Shown one piece after another: positions 23,710-36,124 of a stretch of 64,000 nt of DNA. Each line of letters begins with the position of its first letter. Position 1 is the first letter of the stretch. The position numbers and the translations under genes are program-made. The DNA is from Rhabditophanes sp. KR3021. Taxonomy: Eukaryota > Nematoda > Chromadorea > Rhabditida > Alloionematidae. The stretch is taken from the NCBI GenBank assembly GCA_963281155.1, contig CAUJLY010000002.1, positions 3,658,001 through 3,722,000 on the forward strand. Reading direction: 5' to 3'. The notes under the pieces were generated by a model. The model saw only the letters and a program-made list of their open reading frames with translations. It did not search any database and was not told the origin of the DNA.

Positions 23710-24787
23710 ATGGAAGACAAATCAGTATACATCCAAAAAGAACGCGAAGCCGATTCTCTCCGCAGAATTGCCTTCTTCGGCGTCGCTATCTCTACTGTAG
23801 CTACCCTTGTTTGTGTCTTGGTTGTACCAATGACTTACAACCACCTCCAACAAGTTCAATCTCTCATGCAATCAGATGTTGCCTTCTGTCACCAAAGATC
23901 CGGAAATATCTGGAAGGAAATTACCCGTACCCAAGTTCTCTCTAAGATCTCAGGAGTAAGACGTACTCGTCAAGCTGGATACGAATCTGCTGGAGTTGAA
24001 GGAGGAGTTGCTTCTCAAGGAGGCTCATGCTGCGGAGTAAGTTTGCTCTTCATCTTTTCTAATCCTTTGAATTAGTGTGGACAATCAGAAGCCGGACCAG
24101 CTGGACTTCCAGGAGTCGATGGTCAACCAGGCCAAGATGGACAACCAGGTGAGAACGGAAGCAACGGACCAGACCAAGCTGGACCACAAGCCGCCCCACA
24201 ACACGAAGCCTGTTTCGACTGCCCCGCCGGACCAGCTGGACCAGCCGGAAACGCCGGACCAAAGGGACCTTCAGGACAAAACGGACAAGCCGGAGCCCCA
24301 GGATCAAACGGACAAGACGTATGTCACATGTATCTCTTACAAGTAATGCCATTTTTAGGGACAAGCCGGAGCCCCAGGAGCCCCAGGACAAGACGGAAAG
24401 CCAGGAAGCAATGGTCAACCAGGAGCTGCAGGAAAAGACGGAGTCCAAACCACCGTTGATGGACCAGCTGTAAGTTTCACTGACTCATCAGTCATTTATT
24501 GTTTCATTTAAGGGACCAGCCGGACCAGCCGGAAACCCAGGAGCCCCAGGACAAGACGGAGCTCCAGGAGCCAACGGAAACCCAGGAGCCCCAGGACAAG
24601 ACGGAAAACCAGGAGCCCCAGGCCAAGCTGGACCAAATGGAAACAACGGAAGTGACGGTAGCCAAGGACCAGCCGGAGAAATCGGTGCCAGCGGCGAATG
24701 CTCCCACTGTCCACGTAAGTCTTGACATCCTTGTTTCATTTAATAATTTTCTTCTTTTTAGCACCAAGAACTGCCCCAGGTTATTAA
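23710..24787 (+). CDS. nematode cuticle collagen
   Basis: Five exons (23710-24036, 24076-24318, 24359-24469, 24513-24714, 24762-24787) total 909 nt, giving 302 residues. The N-terminal domain has a membrane/signal helix ([20 protein letters not shown]) and the conserved pattern of nematode cuticle collagens. GVRRTRQ contains a furin/subtilisin-type R-x-x-R site. Cysteine pairs flank three Gly-X-Y blocks: SCCGCG, ACFDC and ECSHC. The end is PPPRTAPGY. One interruption ([11 protein letters not shown]) breaks the triple helix. Codons lean to C-ending and A-ending sets unlike neighbouring genes, as expected for very high expression. The product is secreted by the hypodermis and crosslinked into the cuticle. 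Confidence 0.95.
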
Positions 24788-25829
24788 GCTCACCAGCTAC
24801 GTACACCGCCAGGTTAAAAATTCCAGCTTATTAAGCAACATTTTTTATTTTCCAATAAATTCATTCATTCACATAACTCTTTTTGATTTTCTAAAACAAT
24901 ATACAAATATTAACTATTTATTTCATAGCATGAGTGTAAAATCAAGAATAATACAATTCACTTTCATGATTCGAATTAATGTGATTCAATTATTTGTGAA
25001 CAAATCGTATACTCATTATACATAAATTACGACTCAGAAAACATTTCATGTGTGCAGGAGTATTAATTTTAAAAGCTTTTATTATAATAATTGGTTTAGA
25101 GGCTCTTTGTAATTACTCACACATTCCTTTTAAATGTTGTTGATGTATGGTAATATAAACTATTCTATACAACTTTTAAAGAAACATTCGCTAAGTAGTA
25201 TATATTTGCGACATCCCATTCACCATCGCCACATCACGTTAAGTGAAGAAATAACAGATGTCCAATAATTGGAGTTTATCAAAAGAAATTGATAAAAACA
25301 AAAGATATGTATATTTATGATGAAAGTATTGCCAATTATAGGTTATCTATTTTTGAAGACAACTTTATTTGATATTACAAGTTAATGTTAAACATTTGTG
25401 ATATTTAAATGACATCATAAGCTTTGGCCAACGAATCTTTTTTAAGCCAAATTATTTTTGTATGTATTTTGTGCTAATGAAAAATTCTAAAGAATATTTT
25501 GTCAAACTTAATATATAAAAAGTTGTAACTTTACATCATAATAAATATGTGTGTTTGTGTCATTTTTAACGGCAAATTCAGACATACTCCAAAGAACACA
25601 ATTATTAAATACCTTTTATTTTTAAAATAGATTTATTAAATACCTTTTATTTTCAAAATAGACTTATTAAATAACTTTTATTTTTAAAATAGATTTATTA
25701 AATAACTTTTGATTTATAAATATATTATTCAAGAACTCTAAATTTGAAAATATCTTTTAATTTGTAAACATATTTTTTACTTGCTTTTCCATATTATCGA
25801 ACCAATAACATTTAGTTATTTAAATTAGC
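24788..25829. other. intergenic spacer with one tandem repeat
   Basis: 3' end of the collagen gene (AATAAA near 24855), then AT-rich sequence with no exon seen, apart from the 31-bp repeat listed separately. Confidence 0.5.
25600..25722. repeat. 31-bp tandem repeat, four copies
   Basis: Units read ATTTATTAAATACCTTTTAT followed by TTTCAAAATAG, with a few substitutions between copies. It lies about 110-230 bases upstream of the nuclear receptor start codon. Confidence 0.8.
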
Positions 25830-27018
25830 ATGGATAAAGCTTGCTTAGTGTGTAATGAAGTAACAAATGAAATTCATTACGGCATATCACTTTGCAATAA
25901 AGATAAAGTTTTCTTTAGAAGATCCATTGCATCGGAGGCAGTTTATCGCTGCAGCTTTAGTGTAAGATGTTTACTAAGCCAACGTGTGAAATGTAAAAAA
26001 TGTCGTCTCGAAAGGTGTCTTCAATTTATAAATCCAAAAGGTCAGTTCTATTTATTTGGTTAATTTTGTAATATTTTAATTGTTGCATTTCTGAATATGT
26101 TTTTTAGACGTTCAGATGAACAAAACTAAATATGAGGACATTAAGAAAACAAATGCACTTGCTATAATGAATAATACTATACGCAGGGAACACGACAATT
26201 ACAAACACATTTTCTGTAATTTGGAGTATTTAAACATCAAATTTACCGAATACAGAAAAAATGCTTTTAAAAGTCCTTCTTTTTATAATATGGCAATTGA
26301 CGAGATGTTTCTAAAACCTTCGGAGATAGGAACTTTCGAACAAGATTCAATTTCTCAGTGTAAATATGTCAATGTGGATGTGAAAGATCGGTATTTCAGA
26401 TTTCAGGCTGTTGATAGTTGCTTATTAGTTTTAGAATATGCTAAGACTTGGCCATTCTTTACTTCATTAAGTTTAAATGATCAGAAAATAGTTATTAGGC
26501 ATTCGTGTGCCAATATTGCAATGCTTGACAACAGTTATTTTTCATTTGTTAATTTACATGATAACATTATTTTACCTGACGGACATGCCCCATTGACTAT
26601 TTATAAGCCACCTCGACCAATTGACATCATTATTAGTACACAATTAATTGATGTCATTCGCAGAATTAAGCCTACTTGGGAAGAATATTCCATACTCAAA
26701 TTATTATTACTTTGCAACGGAAACTTTGAAATTTCATCGGAAGGATTGAAGGTTTTAGAAAAATTAAAAGTTTTATTCTCAAATGCTTTACTTCACTTTA
26801 ATCAAATTCGCCTTGGTACTCATTTTGGAGCAGTAAGACAAACAGAATTATTGTCAGTTTTTGGGGCAACACTCAATTCCGGAGACGTTTGTAAAAAGTA
26901 CTTCTTATTAGAATCCATTATGCTTAAGAAAAATGGAAAGATCATGTTGCCTCTTTTAAAGCTTGGGATGGATTTGCCTGATAATCAGACAGATTTAAAT
27001 TATAAGCATATATATTAA
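25830..27018 (+). CDS. nuclear hormone receptor with a non-canonical DNA-binding domain
   Basis: Exons 25830-26040 and 26108-27018 join in phase, giving 373 residues. The DNA-binding domain starts at residue 5 (CLVC, HYG, FFRRSI). The first finger reads C5-C8-C22-D25 where the fourth ligand is normally Cys. The second reads C41-C47-C55-C58, with seven rather than nine residues between its second and third Cys. Residues 110-370 look like a helical ligand-binding domain (EYAKTWPFFTSL, QKIVIRHSCANIAMLD). This belongs to the greatly expanded nematode NHR set. The loss of one zinc ligand suggests weakened or altered DNA binding. Confidence 0.85.
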
Positions 27019-27328
27019 AATTATAAACGAATAGATTAAAGTTATAGAATTATAAGAGTTTTTGTTTGCCCGATAGTCAGTAAAATTGTCTGACAAAATG
27101 TCGAATTTAACTGAACATCAATTATTATTTACTTATGTTTGAATAATGGTCATTTCTGAGATTCGGTTGTACTTTTATCTGAATTTATTTCCTTGCAAGG
27201 ACAATGTTAATTAATATGACATTTATTCAAAGTTAATTATGTCTTAATTTGATTATGGCAAACCTATATAGCATACGTTTTTGTAATTATTAAACCATTT
27301 AGTAAATTTAGTTCATTATTTGTGCCAA

Positions 27329-28365
27329 ATGTTTTTGAAAAGTGTATATGACTATTTGTTAGTTATAGAAACAATTCTATCCATTGTTCTAAATGTTTGT
27401 GCATTTGTATTTATTCATTTTCGGGCCGTGAAATCCCAAATTTATTTTTGGAACATTTGCAAATACTCAAGATTAACTGAGATATTTATAATGATTTTAG
27501 TGGGAATCATTTTAATACCGCAATTGATCACTCCAATTTGGGGTTTTACAGCTATCGGGGTTTGTACGTTACTAGGTACAGAGTGGTGTCATTTCTTTGG
27601 TCTATCATTCATTTTTCTATTTCAATGGTGTCTATATGGTATTTACTTTTGTTTTGTTGTGAGATACAATGTGTTTATAAGAAAAAAACATCCCTATTAT
27701 TTGAACTATTTTGACAAGTTATTGACACTATTTCAATTGGTAATCTTGCCATTAGCATCTATCGCATTTACTATCGATGTTTATTTGGATCCATCCGAAT
27801 ATATTCCTCATTATTTAAAGGTAAGTACTTAATATGTATAATCAAATGTGCATTTTACCAGATTTATCCAGATTTCAAATATATTTTGGATTCAAAAATA
27901 ATTCTGATCATTTATGGGGGTAGCAAATCCACAAGAATTAGCGCTGTTTTGCTTGTAAATGTAGTTTACATCAGTTGCGGTCTTTCATACTTAACTTATA
28001 TATATTTTGGACTGACAAATAAGCTTAATTCACTTAAAAAAATAGCTTTTAAAGATACGTTACGCAAATTACATTACGCCATCTTACAGCTTCGAATTTT
28101 GGTTTTTGTACCTATTTTAAATTTGGTACTTCCAGCATTTGTTAATATGGCTATTATAACATTTGATTCAGGAGGCTATTTTCTATTCTATCATATAAAT
28201 ATATTGAGATACATGCCACTTTTGTTGATAAGTTATTTTATATTTAATCCAATCATTTTATGTGCCATGCTAATTGTATCTAATTATCGTGATTTTCAAT
28301 TACGAAGAAAAACAACAGTAATGAACTTAAATTCTAAAAAACCCAAATTTAAAATATCTGGCTGA
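27329..28365 (+). CDS. seven-transmembrane chemoreceptor (srh-like)
   Basis: Exons 27329-27821 and 27862-28365 join in phase (YLK|IYPDFKYILDS), giving 331 residues. There are about seven hydrophobic segments (LVIETILSIVLNVCAFVFI, MILVGIILIPQLI, GLSFIFLFQWCLYGIYF, LFQLVILPLASIAF, VLLVNVVYISCGLSYLTYI, FVPILNLVLPAF, LLLISYFIFNPIILCA). The extracellular IYPDF...LDS piece after helix 4 recalls the Pro/Asp-containing loop of srh/str chemoreceptors. The 3' end overlaps the convergent gene on the other strand by 39 bases. Confidence 0.75.
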
Positions 28366-29094
28366 GTTTAATAAATTTAATAATATAAACATTTGTTTAA
28401 ATTTCGTTAAACGGTACAATTTTAATAAACATTTAATTGGTGGAACATATACTTTATCCTTTTTGTATCCAATTTGATCTTCTAGTGACTCACCATTCAA
28501 CAATAAAGTAGCCTTTGCTTCAAATTCATTTAAACTAAATGTGCACTCAATCTCCATACTATCTATCCTTTTGTCAAATCGGGATGGATGGTTGAATTTG
28601 AGTTGCGTCTGTAGGGATTCTGAACATATGCTAGATTAGTAAATCCGTTTTGATGATTAACAATTATCAATCCATGGATAAGTGAAAAGCAATGAAATGG
28701 CTGAGGAAGGACAAGGGTTTCTTCTTTGCAAGGAATATCGTAAATGGCCGTATCATTTGAAACAAACTAAATAAGATTAATAACAAGAGTGTACATATAA
28801 AAGAATGTAAAACTTACTTTAAGAGTATCTGAGTTGTCAATGCTACTCAACAAGTCCTCACGAGTATTTCTCCTATTTGAAAAACTTTCTTGATTTCTTT
28901 ATCTTTTTGTGAATATTGAACAGCATACACATAAAATTCTTCAGTACTTATCTTCAAAAGTAATGGATTAAGAGCAATTTGTAGTTTTAACTAAAAAATG
29001 AACTAAAAGTAGTTTATAAATATTTCCAAGCCTGATACTCTCCTCCAGAAACAATTTGAGGAGCTATAATGAAAAAAAGCAAAAGAGCTTTCAT
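28327..29094 (-). CDS. small secreted protein, unidentified
   Basis: It starts at 29094 with MKALLLFFIIAPQIVSGGEYQ, a clear signal peptide. A likely intron follows (GCTTGG...TTTTTTAG), then LQIALNPLLLKIS and FYVYAVQYSQKD, an exon with LLSSIDNSDTLK, FVSNDTAIYDIPCKEETLVLP, and a final exon with MEIECTFSLNEFEAKATLLL ending at 28327. One 52-nt intron (GTTAATC...CTACAG) is needed near 28610-28662. The frame change near 28880 is unresolved and may be an intron I mis-place or a lesion. The cysteine-poor mature protein matches no family I know. Confidence 0.45.
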
Positions 29095-29318
29095 AGTTTT
29101 GATAATCCAACCATCATTTTCCTTTTGCCTTATATATTGTTTCTATAAAATTTACATTTCGCAAAATCTGAATACAAAATGACAAATCTCATGAATCATT
29201 AGCATCTTTCATTTGATATCTTGAGCGGATGTTAAGACAACACATTGGAAAGTCGTTCAGTGTTTTTGAATTAAACTAAACAAGCTTTTCATACCATTAA
29301 ATTGTTTTCAATTATATC

Positions 29319-29987
29319 ATGGACTTTCAAAATAGAGCTGGTGGCAAAACAGGCAGTGGCGGGAATGCCTCATATTCCGATGCTAATGCGGATAGGCGTG
29401 AAAGATTGAGGCAACTGGCTAGTGAAATGATAGATCTGTCTAAGGATCCCTATTTTATGAAGAATCATTTGGGTGGATATGAGTGTAAACTTTGCCTGAC
29501 CTTGCATAACAACGAAGGCTCCTATTTAGCTCATACCCAAGGCAAGAAACATCAACAAAATTTGGCTAGGCGTGCAGCAAAAGATTCGGCAGATTCCCAA
29601 TTATTTATGCAACAACAGCAGCAGATACAATCTAAATCAGAGATAAAAAAATTCGTAAAGATCGGCAGTCCTGGCTATAAAGTAACTAAACAATTCGACC
29701 CTAATTCAGGGCAATTAGGGTTTTTATTTCAAATTGATTACCCTGATATTGGGATAAGTGTAATTCCAAGACATAGATTCATGTCTGCATATGAGCAAAA
29801 GATTGAAGCTCCAGACAAGAAATACCAATACTTAATTTTCGCCGCTGAACCATACGAAACCATCTCCTTCAAGATTCCAAGTAAAGAAGTGGACAAGAAG
29901 GAGGATGTCTTTTGGTTTGATTGGAATAAGGAGACAAAACAATTCTATTTCCAATTTGCGTTCAAGCCTGAGAAACCCCAGTCATAA
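29319..29987 (+). CDS. SF3A2: splicing factor 3A subunit 2 (SF3A2/Prp11)
   Basis: Single exon, 222 residues. Nearly every residue of the conserved N-terminus is kept: MDFQNRAGGKTGSGG, DRRERLRQLA, DPYFMKNHLGGYECKLC and HTQGKKHQQNLARRAA. This includes the U1-type C2H2 matrin zinc finger (C-x2-C...H...H). The second half (FVKIGSPGYKVTKQ, MPRHR-like IPRHRFMSAYEQ, AAEPYETISFKIPS) is the SF3A2 C-terminal fold. It is a core U2 snRNP protein needed for branch-site recognition. It ends at EKPQS and lacks the long proline-rich tail of vertebrate SF3A2. Confidence 0.97.
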   Translation: MDFQNRAGGKTGSGGNASYSDANADRRERLRQLASEMIDLSKDPYFMKNHLGGYECKLCLTLHNNEGSYLAHTQGKKHQQNLARRAAKDSADSQLFMQQQQQIQSKSEIKKFVKIGSPGYKVTKQFDPNSGQLGFLFQIDYPDIGISVIPRHRFMSAYEQKIEAPDKKYQYLIFAAEPYETISFKIPSKEVDKKEDVFWFDWNKETKQFYFQFAFKPEKPQS

Positions 29988-30218
29988 GCTATTTTACTCT
30001 TTTAATTATTTTCCACAACCTTCAATAAATTTTATATTTTTGTTCATTTAAACTTTAATTTGGATATTGTAAAGCACATCAAATATAGTAATATATTGAA
30101 TATAGTAACATATTAGTTTGTAGAGTGGCTAAATGGTACATCTCGAAAAGAATGCCTGATTCAGGGCTCTTGTTGTAGCCACGGAACATTTGTAATAACA
30201 ATGCGTTGGGTCAAATTT

Positions 30219-30315
30219 TATATTATTGTTGTAAACTTTATATTATTGTTGCAAAAGTTAGGTTACTATTGCAAAATTTAGATTATTGTTGCGGAATTTA
30301 GATTATTGTTGCAAA
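30219..30315. repeat. AT-rich tandem repeat, period about 20-22 bp
   Basis: Five units of the form TTATTGTTGCAAAATTTAGA or close variants run directly into the start codon of the next gene, so the repeat makes up its 5' UTR or core promoter. Confidence 0.7.
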
Positions 30316-32244
30316 ATGGATGAGCAAGTGAATAGTGACATCGAACAATTAATTCGCAAGGCTGTGTTTGAGCGTGAGATGGCCAAGAAAGATGTTGAAA
30401 GTAAGTTTGATCATTTAAATACTTATGCATACTCATTTTTAGATGAACAGGCAGAAGTAGATATGTGCGAGAAAAAGCTGAAGCATATGTCGGATATGGA
30501 TGCAATGAATATTGAGAGAACACAAATTCATGAGGACATCCTTGAGACCCATCACTCCAGGGTTAATCTCTACAAGACTGAGATACTTATTCTCAAACAA
30601 GAGTATGCTTTGAGAAGGAAGCTGTTCAAACATTTCGACGTATGTTTCATTTTTTAAACTAAGATCTAAGTTTTGTAGAAAGATGGGCTTATCCATGCAA
30701 GAATGATGGCTCAGGAAGAGCTCAACCGTACTACAGAGGAACTAAAGCGCAAAGTGGATGAAATATTCCGAGAGGAAGGGCAGTTCGATCTAGTGGATGA
30801 ATGCATTGCTCTCGAAGAAAGTATTGAAGAATTGGATTCCAAAGCTGAAAAAGCAACCCGACACAAGCAGGAATTGAAAAGTGAGGTGATTCAACAACAT
30901 GAGCACTCACTCCAGACTTTTATCATTGAGTGTGCCTTGGAATCACTAAAGCTGAGGGATTATGAAAAGGAGAATTTGATGTTGGAGAAAAAATTAAAAG
31001 ACACAAAAGGAGAAAGTGGTTCTGCTCAACGTCCAGACAAAAGAATCAGTGATACTTTGGCTCCTTCAAAAAGTCAACAAATTCCAGCCAAACGAACGCG
31101 ACAAATTCCAGATCCAAACAACAGTATTCAATCCTCTGCCGCAACAATAAGAGCTCCACGTTTGAAGAGTAGTGGTATTTCTTCTGCTGCGATAAGAGGA
31201 GTTATTCCATCAAGCGGTGAGAGAAAACCAGCTAAGCCCTTCATTTTGCCGTCAACGTTTGATGAATCTTTGATGATGGATGGCACTGTAATGACTAATG
31301 GGGCGGTCGATGGATTGAGTCGCATGCTAGGAGCCTTGGAATCAAGTAAAGTTGCAGGTGCTCGGGACAAATTCAATTGCTCTCTCAATAGCAATGTGGA
31401 TTCGCTAATCGGTTCAAGCGCAGCTAACCAAAGCCAAACCAACTTAGGAGCAAAGGAAGGAATGGAGGACCAAAATGAGAGTGTAATTATTCTATCAGAC
31501 AAAGCACCTCCAAACTTACTGAATTCTCCAATTGCCTCAAATACAGCAGACCATTTAGAGAAGGATGAGATGCCTCTCACTCTTGAGATGGATTCACAAG
31601 CTGTTGTTTCAATTGAGAAGGTTGTGTCACCACCAATCAATCCCCATTTAAAATCCTTCCAACTGAAGAATATTGGTTCATTAGATTTTATGAACGATTC
31701 TGCTTTACCGAGCACCAACAATTCTATCACTTCTGAAGACAATCAAAAGAAAGTAACTTTTGGAAACAACACTATTCTAAATTATCATTATCAAGGATCA
31801 AATGTTTCAGAAGGATCACCGAAAAACAGTGCTATATGCAATATGGATAATCTAGAGGACATGTTGAATGGTGCGAATCTAGAAGACATATTGAATGGTG
31901 GTAATGAAGACAATACGACGAATGGCGCTAATTTTGATGGTGCGGATGAGATGGAGCAAAATGTCTCTTTTAACTTTGAAATGGATGAGTTCAATCATTT
32001 TTCCCCTCTCCCTACGTCCAATGTTCAAAGTGATGGTGAATTTATGTTCCTCGACAAGGATGAAAATGTTGACGGAGAAGGTATTCCTCAAATTGATCAA
32101 AATAATGGAACAACTCCAAATTTGGACTTCTTCGACATGTTTAGAAATGACAACACCGATGTTGCTCCAGATGAGATGGCTTTCGATTTGAATACTAGTA
32201 ATTTGAGTGACATGGATATCTTCAAAAAAGACGAACTCAACTAA
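30316..32244 (+). CDS. coiled-coil protein with acidic low-complexity tail, unidentified
   Basis: Exons 30316-30400, 30443-30639 and 30679-32244 give 615 residues. Residues 1-230 are strongly coiled-coil (IEQLIRKAVFEREMAKKD, EELNRTTEELKRKVDEIF, KENLMLEKKLKD). Residues 240-300 are basic and Ser/Pro-rich (AKRTRQIPDP, RGVIPSSGERKPAKPF). The tail is acidic and contains a short internal repeat, NLEDMLNGA-NLEDILNGG, near residues 515-535. It is a structural scaffold by appearance. The mix of an N-terminal coil and a disordered acidic tail is seen in synaptonemal-complex and centrosomal proteins of nematodes, but I see no diagnostic motif. Confidence 0.7.
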
Positions 32245-32383
32245 TTGTAACCACATGCAATAAATATTATGCCTTTTAATAATACTTTTAATTTAATAAA
32301 ATATTTGATTTTCTTGTATCGTACTATTTCCTATTATTTGTGATGATGAATAAACTTATTGCCACTTCATCATTCTCCATTTT

Positions 32384-32574
32384 TTATCTGATTTTCAAGG
32401 ATCTCTCATGACGCTGCTCAAAGGACTTCTTAACAACACTTTTTTCGCCTTTATACATACTTTTTATATCATCATTATCATCAACTGCATCGTTGGTTGA
32501 ATAAACTACTTTAAATAACTGTTCTTTTCCCTTACAAGTCTGCAATTTGTTTCTGTTCAAATAATATCTTTTCC
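32384..32574 (-). other. possible terminal exon or gene scrap
   Basis: A minus-strand frame without a start codon stays open for about 62 codons and contains TCKGKEQLFKVVYSTNDAV, then DDNDDIKSMYKGEKS. The composition looks protein-like rather than random. A possible acceptor (AAATTGCAG) precedes it, but I find no convincing upstream exon. Confidence 0.2.
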
Positions 32575-32924
32575 TTATTTATCTCACATAAAATATTTAT
32601 TTTAGATCAAAAAAGTAATGGTATTTGTACTTTGCTCAATTTACCCTAATCTCATCTTTGGAATCATGAAAGTGGCTAAAATATACTTGGCTTAAGGATC
32701 AAAATAATCTAGCCTAAATGGGTGCACCACTTAAGAATGCAAATGATTCAAATAAGTATAGAGTCATCCAGCCCAAATTGGTATATGAATCTAAAATAGA
32801 TATGTTTAGGCTAAATCGTTTTATGACTTAAGGATAAATAGTGGTCGTCAATTCAACATTTGGCTAAACTTGACTTAATTACTCATTTATATTTATACAA
32901 CTTGCCGAGCTGTGGTTATAAGTT

Positions 32925-35827
32925 ATGTCTGGCGATTACGATGCTCCGAAAGTGTTCTACAACTCTTCAACCAAGGAAGATATGAATCAAATAAAGTTTC
33001 TCAGAGACAATCAAGTAAGTAATTAAACTAAGTAATATAAAAGAGTATGCCAATTGAATACCTCATAATACTAGCTTTCAAACCTGATTTATGCGATTGT
33101 TTAGATTCCTGTTGGAAATGGAAAGTTTGCCTCGAAAGGAATTGCTGGGAGTGTTGGAAAAAAAGTGACAAGTGTAACCAACTTTTTCCCTCTCACTCCA
33201 ACTGGGGATATGAAGGACTACAAATACTATCAATATGATATGGATATTTGGGGTGTGAGATTGGATAGATCTGCTGTTCTAATCAACAAGCGAATTGCTG
33301 ATGAAATTATGGTTAAAAAGAAACCAGAGTATGTTATTTAAACTTATATTTAATCCTATTCCTCACTTTTAGCTACTACCGGGTTAAGAAACATTCCATG
33401 TTCCTGAATTTATGGATTATTGCTGAAAAGGAACTGGTCAAGTTAGATACGGTGGATCCAAACACTGCTGTTTATGATTTTGATAGAACTGTCTTCACAA
33501 GACAATTGTTCAGAAACATGGAGCAAATATCGGACCTCGTCTTCGGAATCAAGAATGTTGCCCTCGCTGACTACCCTCAATATGAAATGGCAGGACTGAC
33601 TCACCTTGAGTTCCACTTTAAGTTGGTCAAGAATGGGAACGTGTTTGGAATGCTTGGCAGTGATCAACTTGAAAATAAAGAAGGACAGCAATACTTGGAA
33701 TTACTTGCCAAAATTAGCATCCACAAACGTCCACAAGATATGGCCATTTACGAGAATGGCAAAACCTATCTAATGAATCCAGAAAGTGCAGGATTCGGCA
33801 CAAAGGACATGCCTGAACTGCCAGATGGAAAGTATTTGGGAGTTGGGTTTCAGCAAACCATCAGACCTTATGAACTTGAACCTGGAAATGGAGGAGTAGC
33901 CATTGTTATGGATGAGAAGAAAACGGCCTTTCATGGTTGCCAATTCCTCCATCACAAGTATGAACTTCTCCTGACTGGATCACGTGGAATGCTGCCTTTC
34001 TCTGGAGCCAATGCCGTCAAAGTTCTAAATAACTTCAAGGGCCTTGTTTGCCATGTCACTCATAGACAAGAGCAAGCCATAACTATTAGTGGAGTTATTA
34101 AGGAAAATGCCTTTCAAAAGTTTTTCCTGATGGAGGGTGTGAAGATTAGTGTTGCGGAGTACATTAAGACCAAATATGGAAGGGAATTGCAGTTTCCAGA
34201 GTACCCTCTCGTTGAATACAAATGCAAAGGAAGTGATGGGAAGCTTCAACTGAATTTTATCCCGATGGAGTTATGCTACGTTGCCGACTTTCAGAGAGTT
34301 GTTCAAGGAGCTCAAACTGCGGAGCAAATTTCAACTATGATTCGTGCGTGTGCTACTGCTCCATCAAAAAGAATGAAGGAAATTGAAAACATCTACAATA
34401 ATTGTGATTATGTAAATGATGAGTATCTAATCAATTCTGGGTTCGAAAGTGCCTTTAAGATGCTGGAAATACCAAGTAGAAAATTGCCCATTCCTCAGTT
34501 GAACTACAAGAAGGGAATAATCAAGCCATCTACTGATCTATCTACTTGGGACCATCCTAGAGGCGACACTTTCATCAAACCATCCGCCATCACTAATTGG
34601 GCAGGCTATTATTTTGAGTCTAAAAATAGATTCCAAATGGAAATGAAAGATATGAAAGACTTCATTTCAACTTTCAGAAGAATTTGCTTGTCTCGTGGGA
34701 TGAGTGTGAGTGAGTGTTTTGAGATTAAGCCAGTTGAAGCCACTCCATATGGTGTTGAAAATCTATTCAGTTATTTGAAAGAAAGTGGGACAGATTTCGT
34801 GATGTTTTTCAGTCCACCCTCAGTAACGAATGTTCACGGGCCAATCAAGTATATGGAACTGGTGACTGGGATAGTTACTCAGGACATCAAGATGGACAAC
34901 GCTTTGAAAATTTTGGAGAAAAATCAAATTAAGACTCTTGAAAATATTATCTTGAAGACGAATGTCAAGATGGGTGGATTGAATTACTCCATCAATTTGA
35001 AATTGGAAAACAATATGCCTGTGCTGGACAACAAACGCCTTATTCTCGGTCTTGCCTTCAATAACACCAACAGCTCCCTTTGTGATACTTTCACAACCAT
35101 CGGATATTCCAGCAATTGTATTGGAAGTGCCTGTGAGTTCGCTGGTGATTATGTGAACTGTAATTTGGCAAGAGATGGAGATGTGGCCTTTTGGGTTACG
35201 ATTCTCAATCAAACTCTGGATATCTACGTCACCAAAAACAACGGCTTCCTTCCAAAGGAAGTAGTAATTTACAGAAGTTCGGGATCAGAAGGAAGATACA
35301 TATCCTACTCCAAATACGACTGTGCTGTGATTGAAAGCGTTCTCAAGAAGTTTGATCCGACCATTAAATTCACTTTGATTGTAGTCGAAAAGAACCACAA
35401 CATTCGTCTGTTCAGAAAAGGAATTAATAGTTGCGATAGGGCTAATCACCAAAACATCAGCCCTGGGACCGTCGTCGACACCAAGATTGTGAACCCCAAG
35501 TTATTTGAATTCTACCTTACTTCTCACAGTGGTCTCCAAGGAACCTGCAAAGTGCCAAGATACATTGTGATTCGCAATGACTTGGATTTAAGTTCTGATG
35601 AGTTGCAAGTGCTCACAAACACCTTGGCCTACGGATACCAAATCGTCAATTCTCCTGTCAGTCTTCCTGCACCAATGTATATTGCTGAGCAATATGCTGA
35701 CAGAGGCCGGGCACTCATCAATGCCTATAAAGATGTTAGTGGAATGGAACTTTACGATGACCAACTTACTACTCTCCACTTTTACAATCAAGAGCACGAT
35801 CTCAAATATCAACGTGTCAATGCTTGA
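32925..35827 (+). CDS. secondary (WAGO-like) Argonaute
   Basis: Exons 32925-33014, 33105-33328 and 33373-35827 give 922 residues, with N, PAZ (around 250-390), MID and PIWI (from about 600) regions. The C-terminus is unmistakable: HSGLQGTCKVPRY, SSDELQVLTNTLAYGYQ and SLPAPMYIAEQYADRGR. Slicer residues are lost. The first Asp site reads LILGLAFNN, the second YRSSGSEGR (Asp to Ser), and the final His site VPRYIVIRND (His to Ile). It should bind guide RNAs without cleaving targets, as worm WAGOs do with RdRP-made 22G RNAs. An RdRP gene lies 1.8 kb downstream on the same strand. Which WAGO branch it belongs to is not settled. Confidence 0.93.
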
Positions 35828-36124
35828 TAAAACATTTCTTCTAATCTCTTTTAATTTCCTTTTAATCCCATTTATAAACTATTTTGAACTTATTTTCTTC
35901 AATAAACAAGTTTTTCTGTAAAGTATTTGCCTTAGCAACTTTGATTTTTAATAAAAGTAAGTATCTTCAAGCTGATTGATCTAATTAAACTATTCCCATT
36001 AAATAAAATATTAGTAAATGATAAAATTGATTTACAATACATTGTAATCCTTATTTCTTCGAAATTCGGAAAACAGTCTCAATAAAATATTTATTAAAAA
36101 TGGTACTATTAAACTAATTACATA

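Noticed and set aside
24059..24806. Antisense Gly/Ser/Leu/Pro-rich frames opposite the collagen
   Set aside because: They arise from the Gly-X-Y codon pattern on the other strand.
30118..30190. Short GC-richer segment that could fold like a tRNA
   Set aside because: No GTTCRANNC T-loop or matching acceptor stem could be found.
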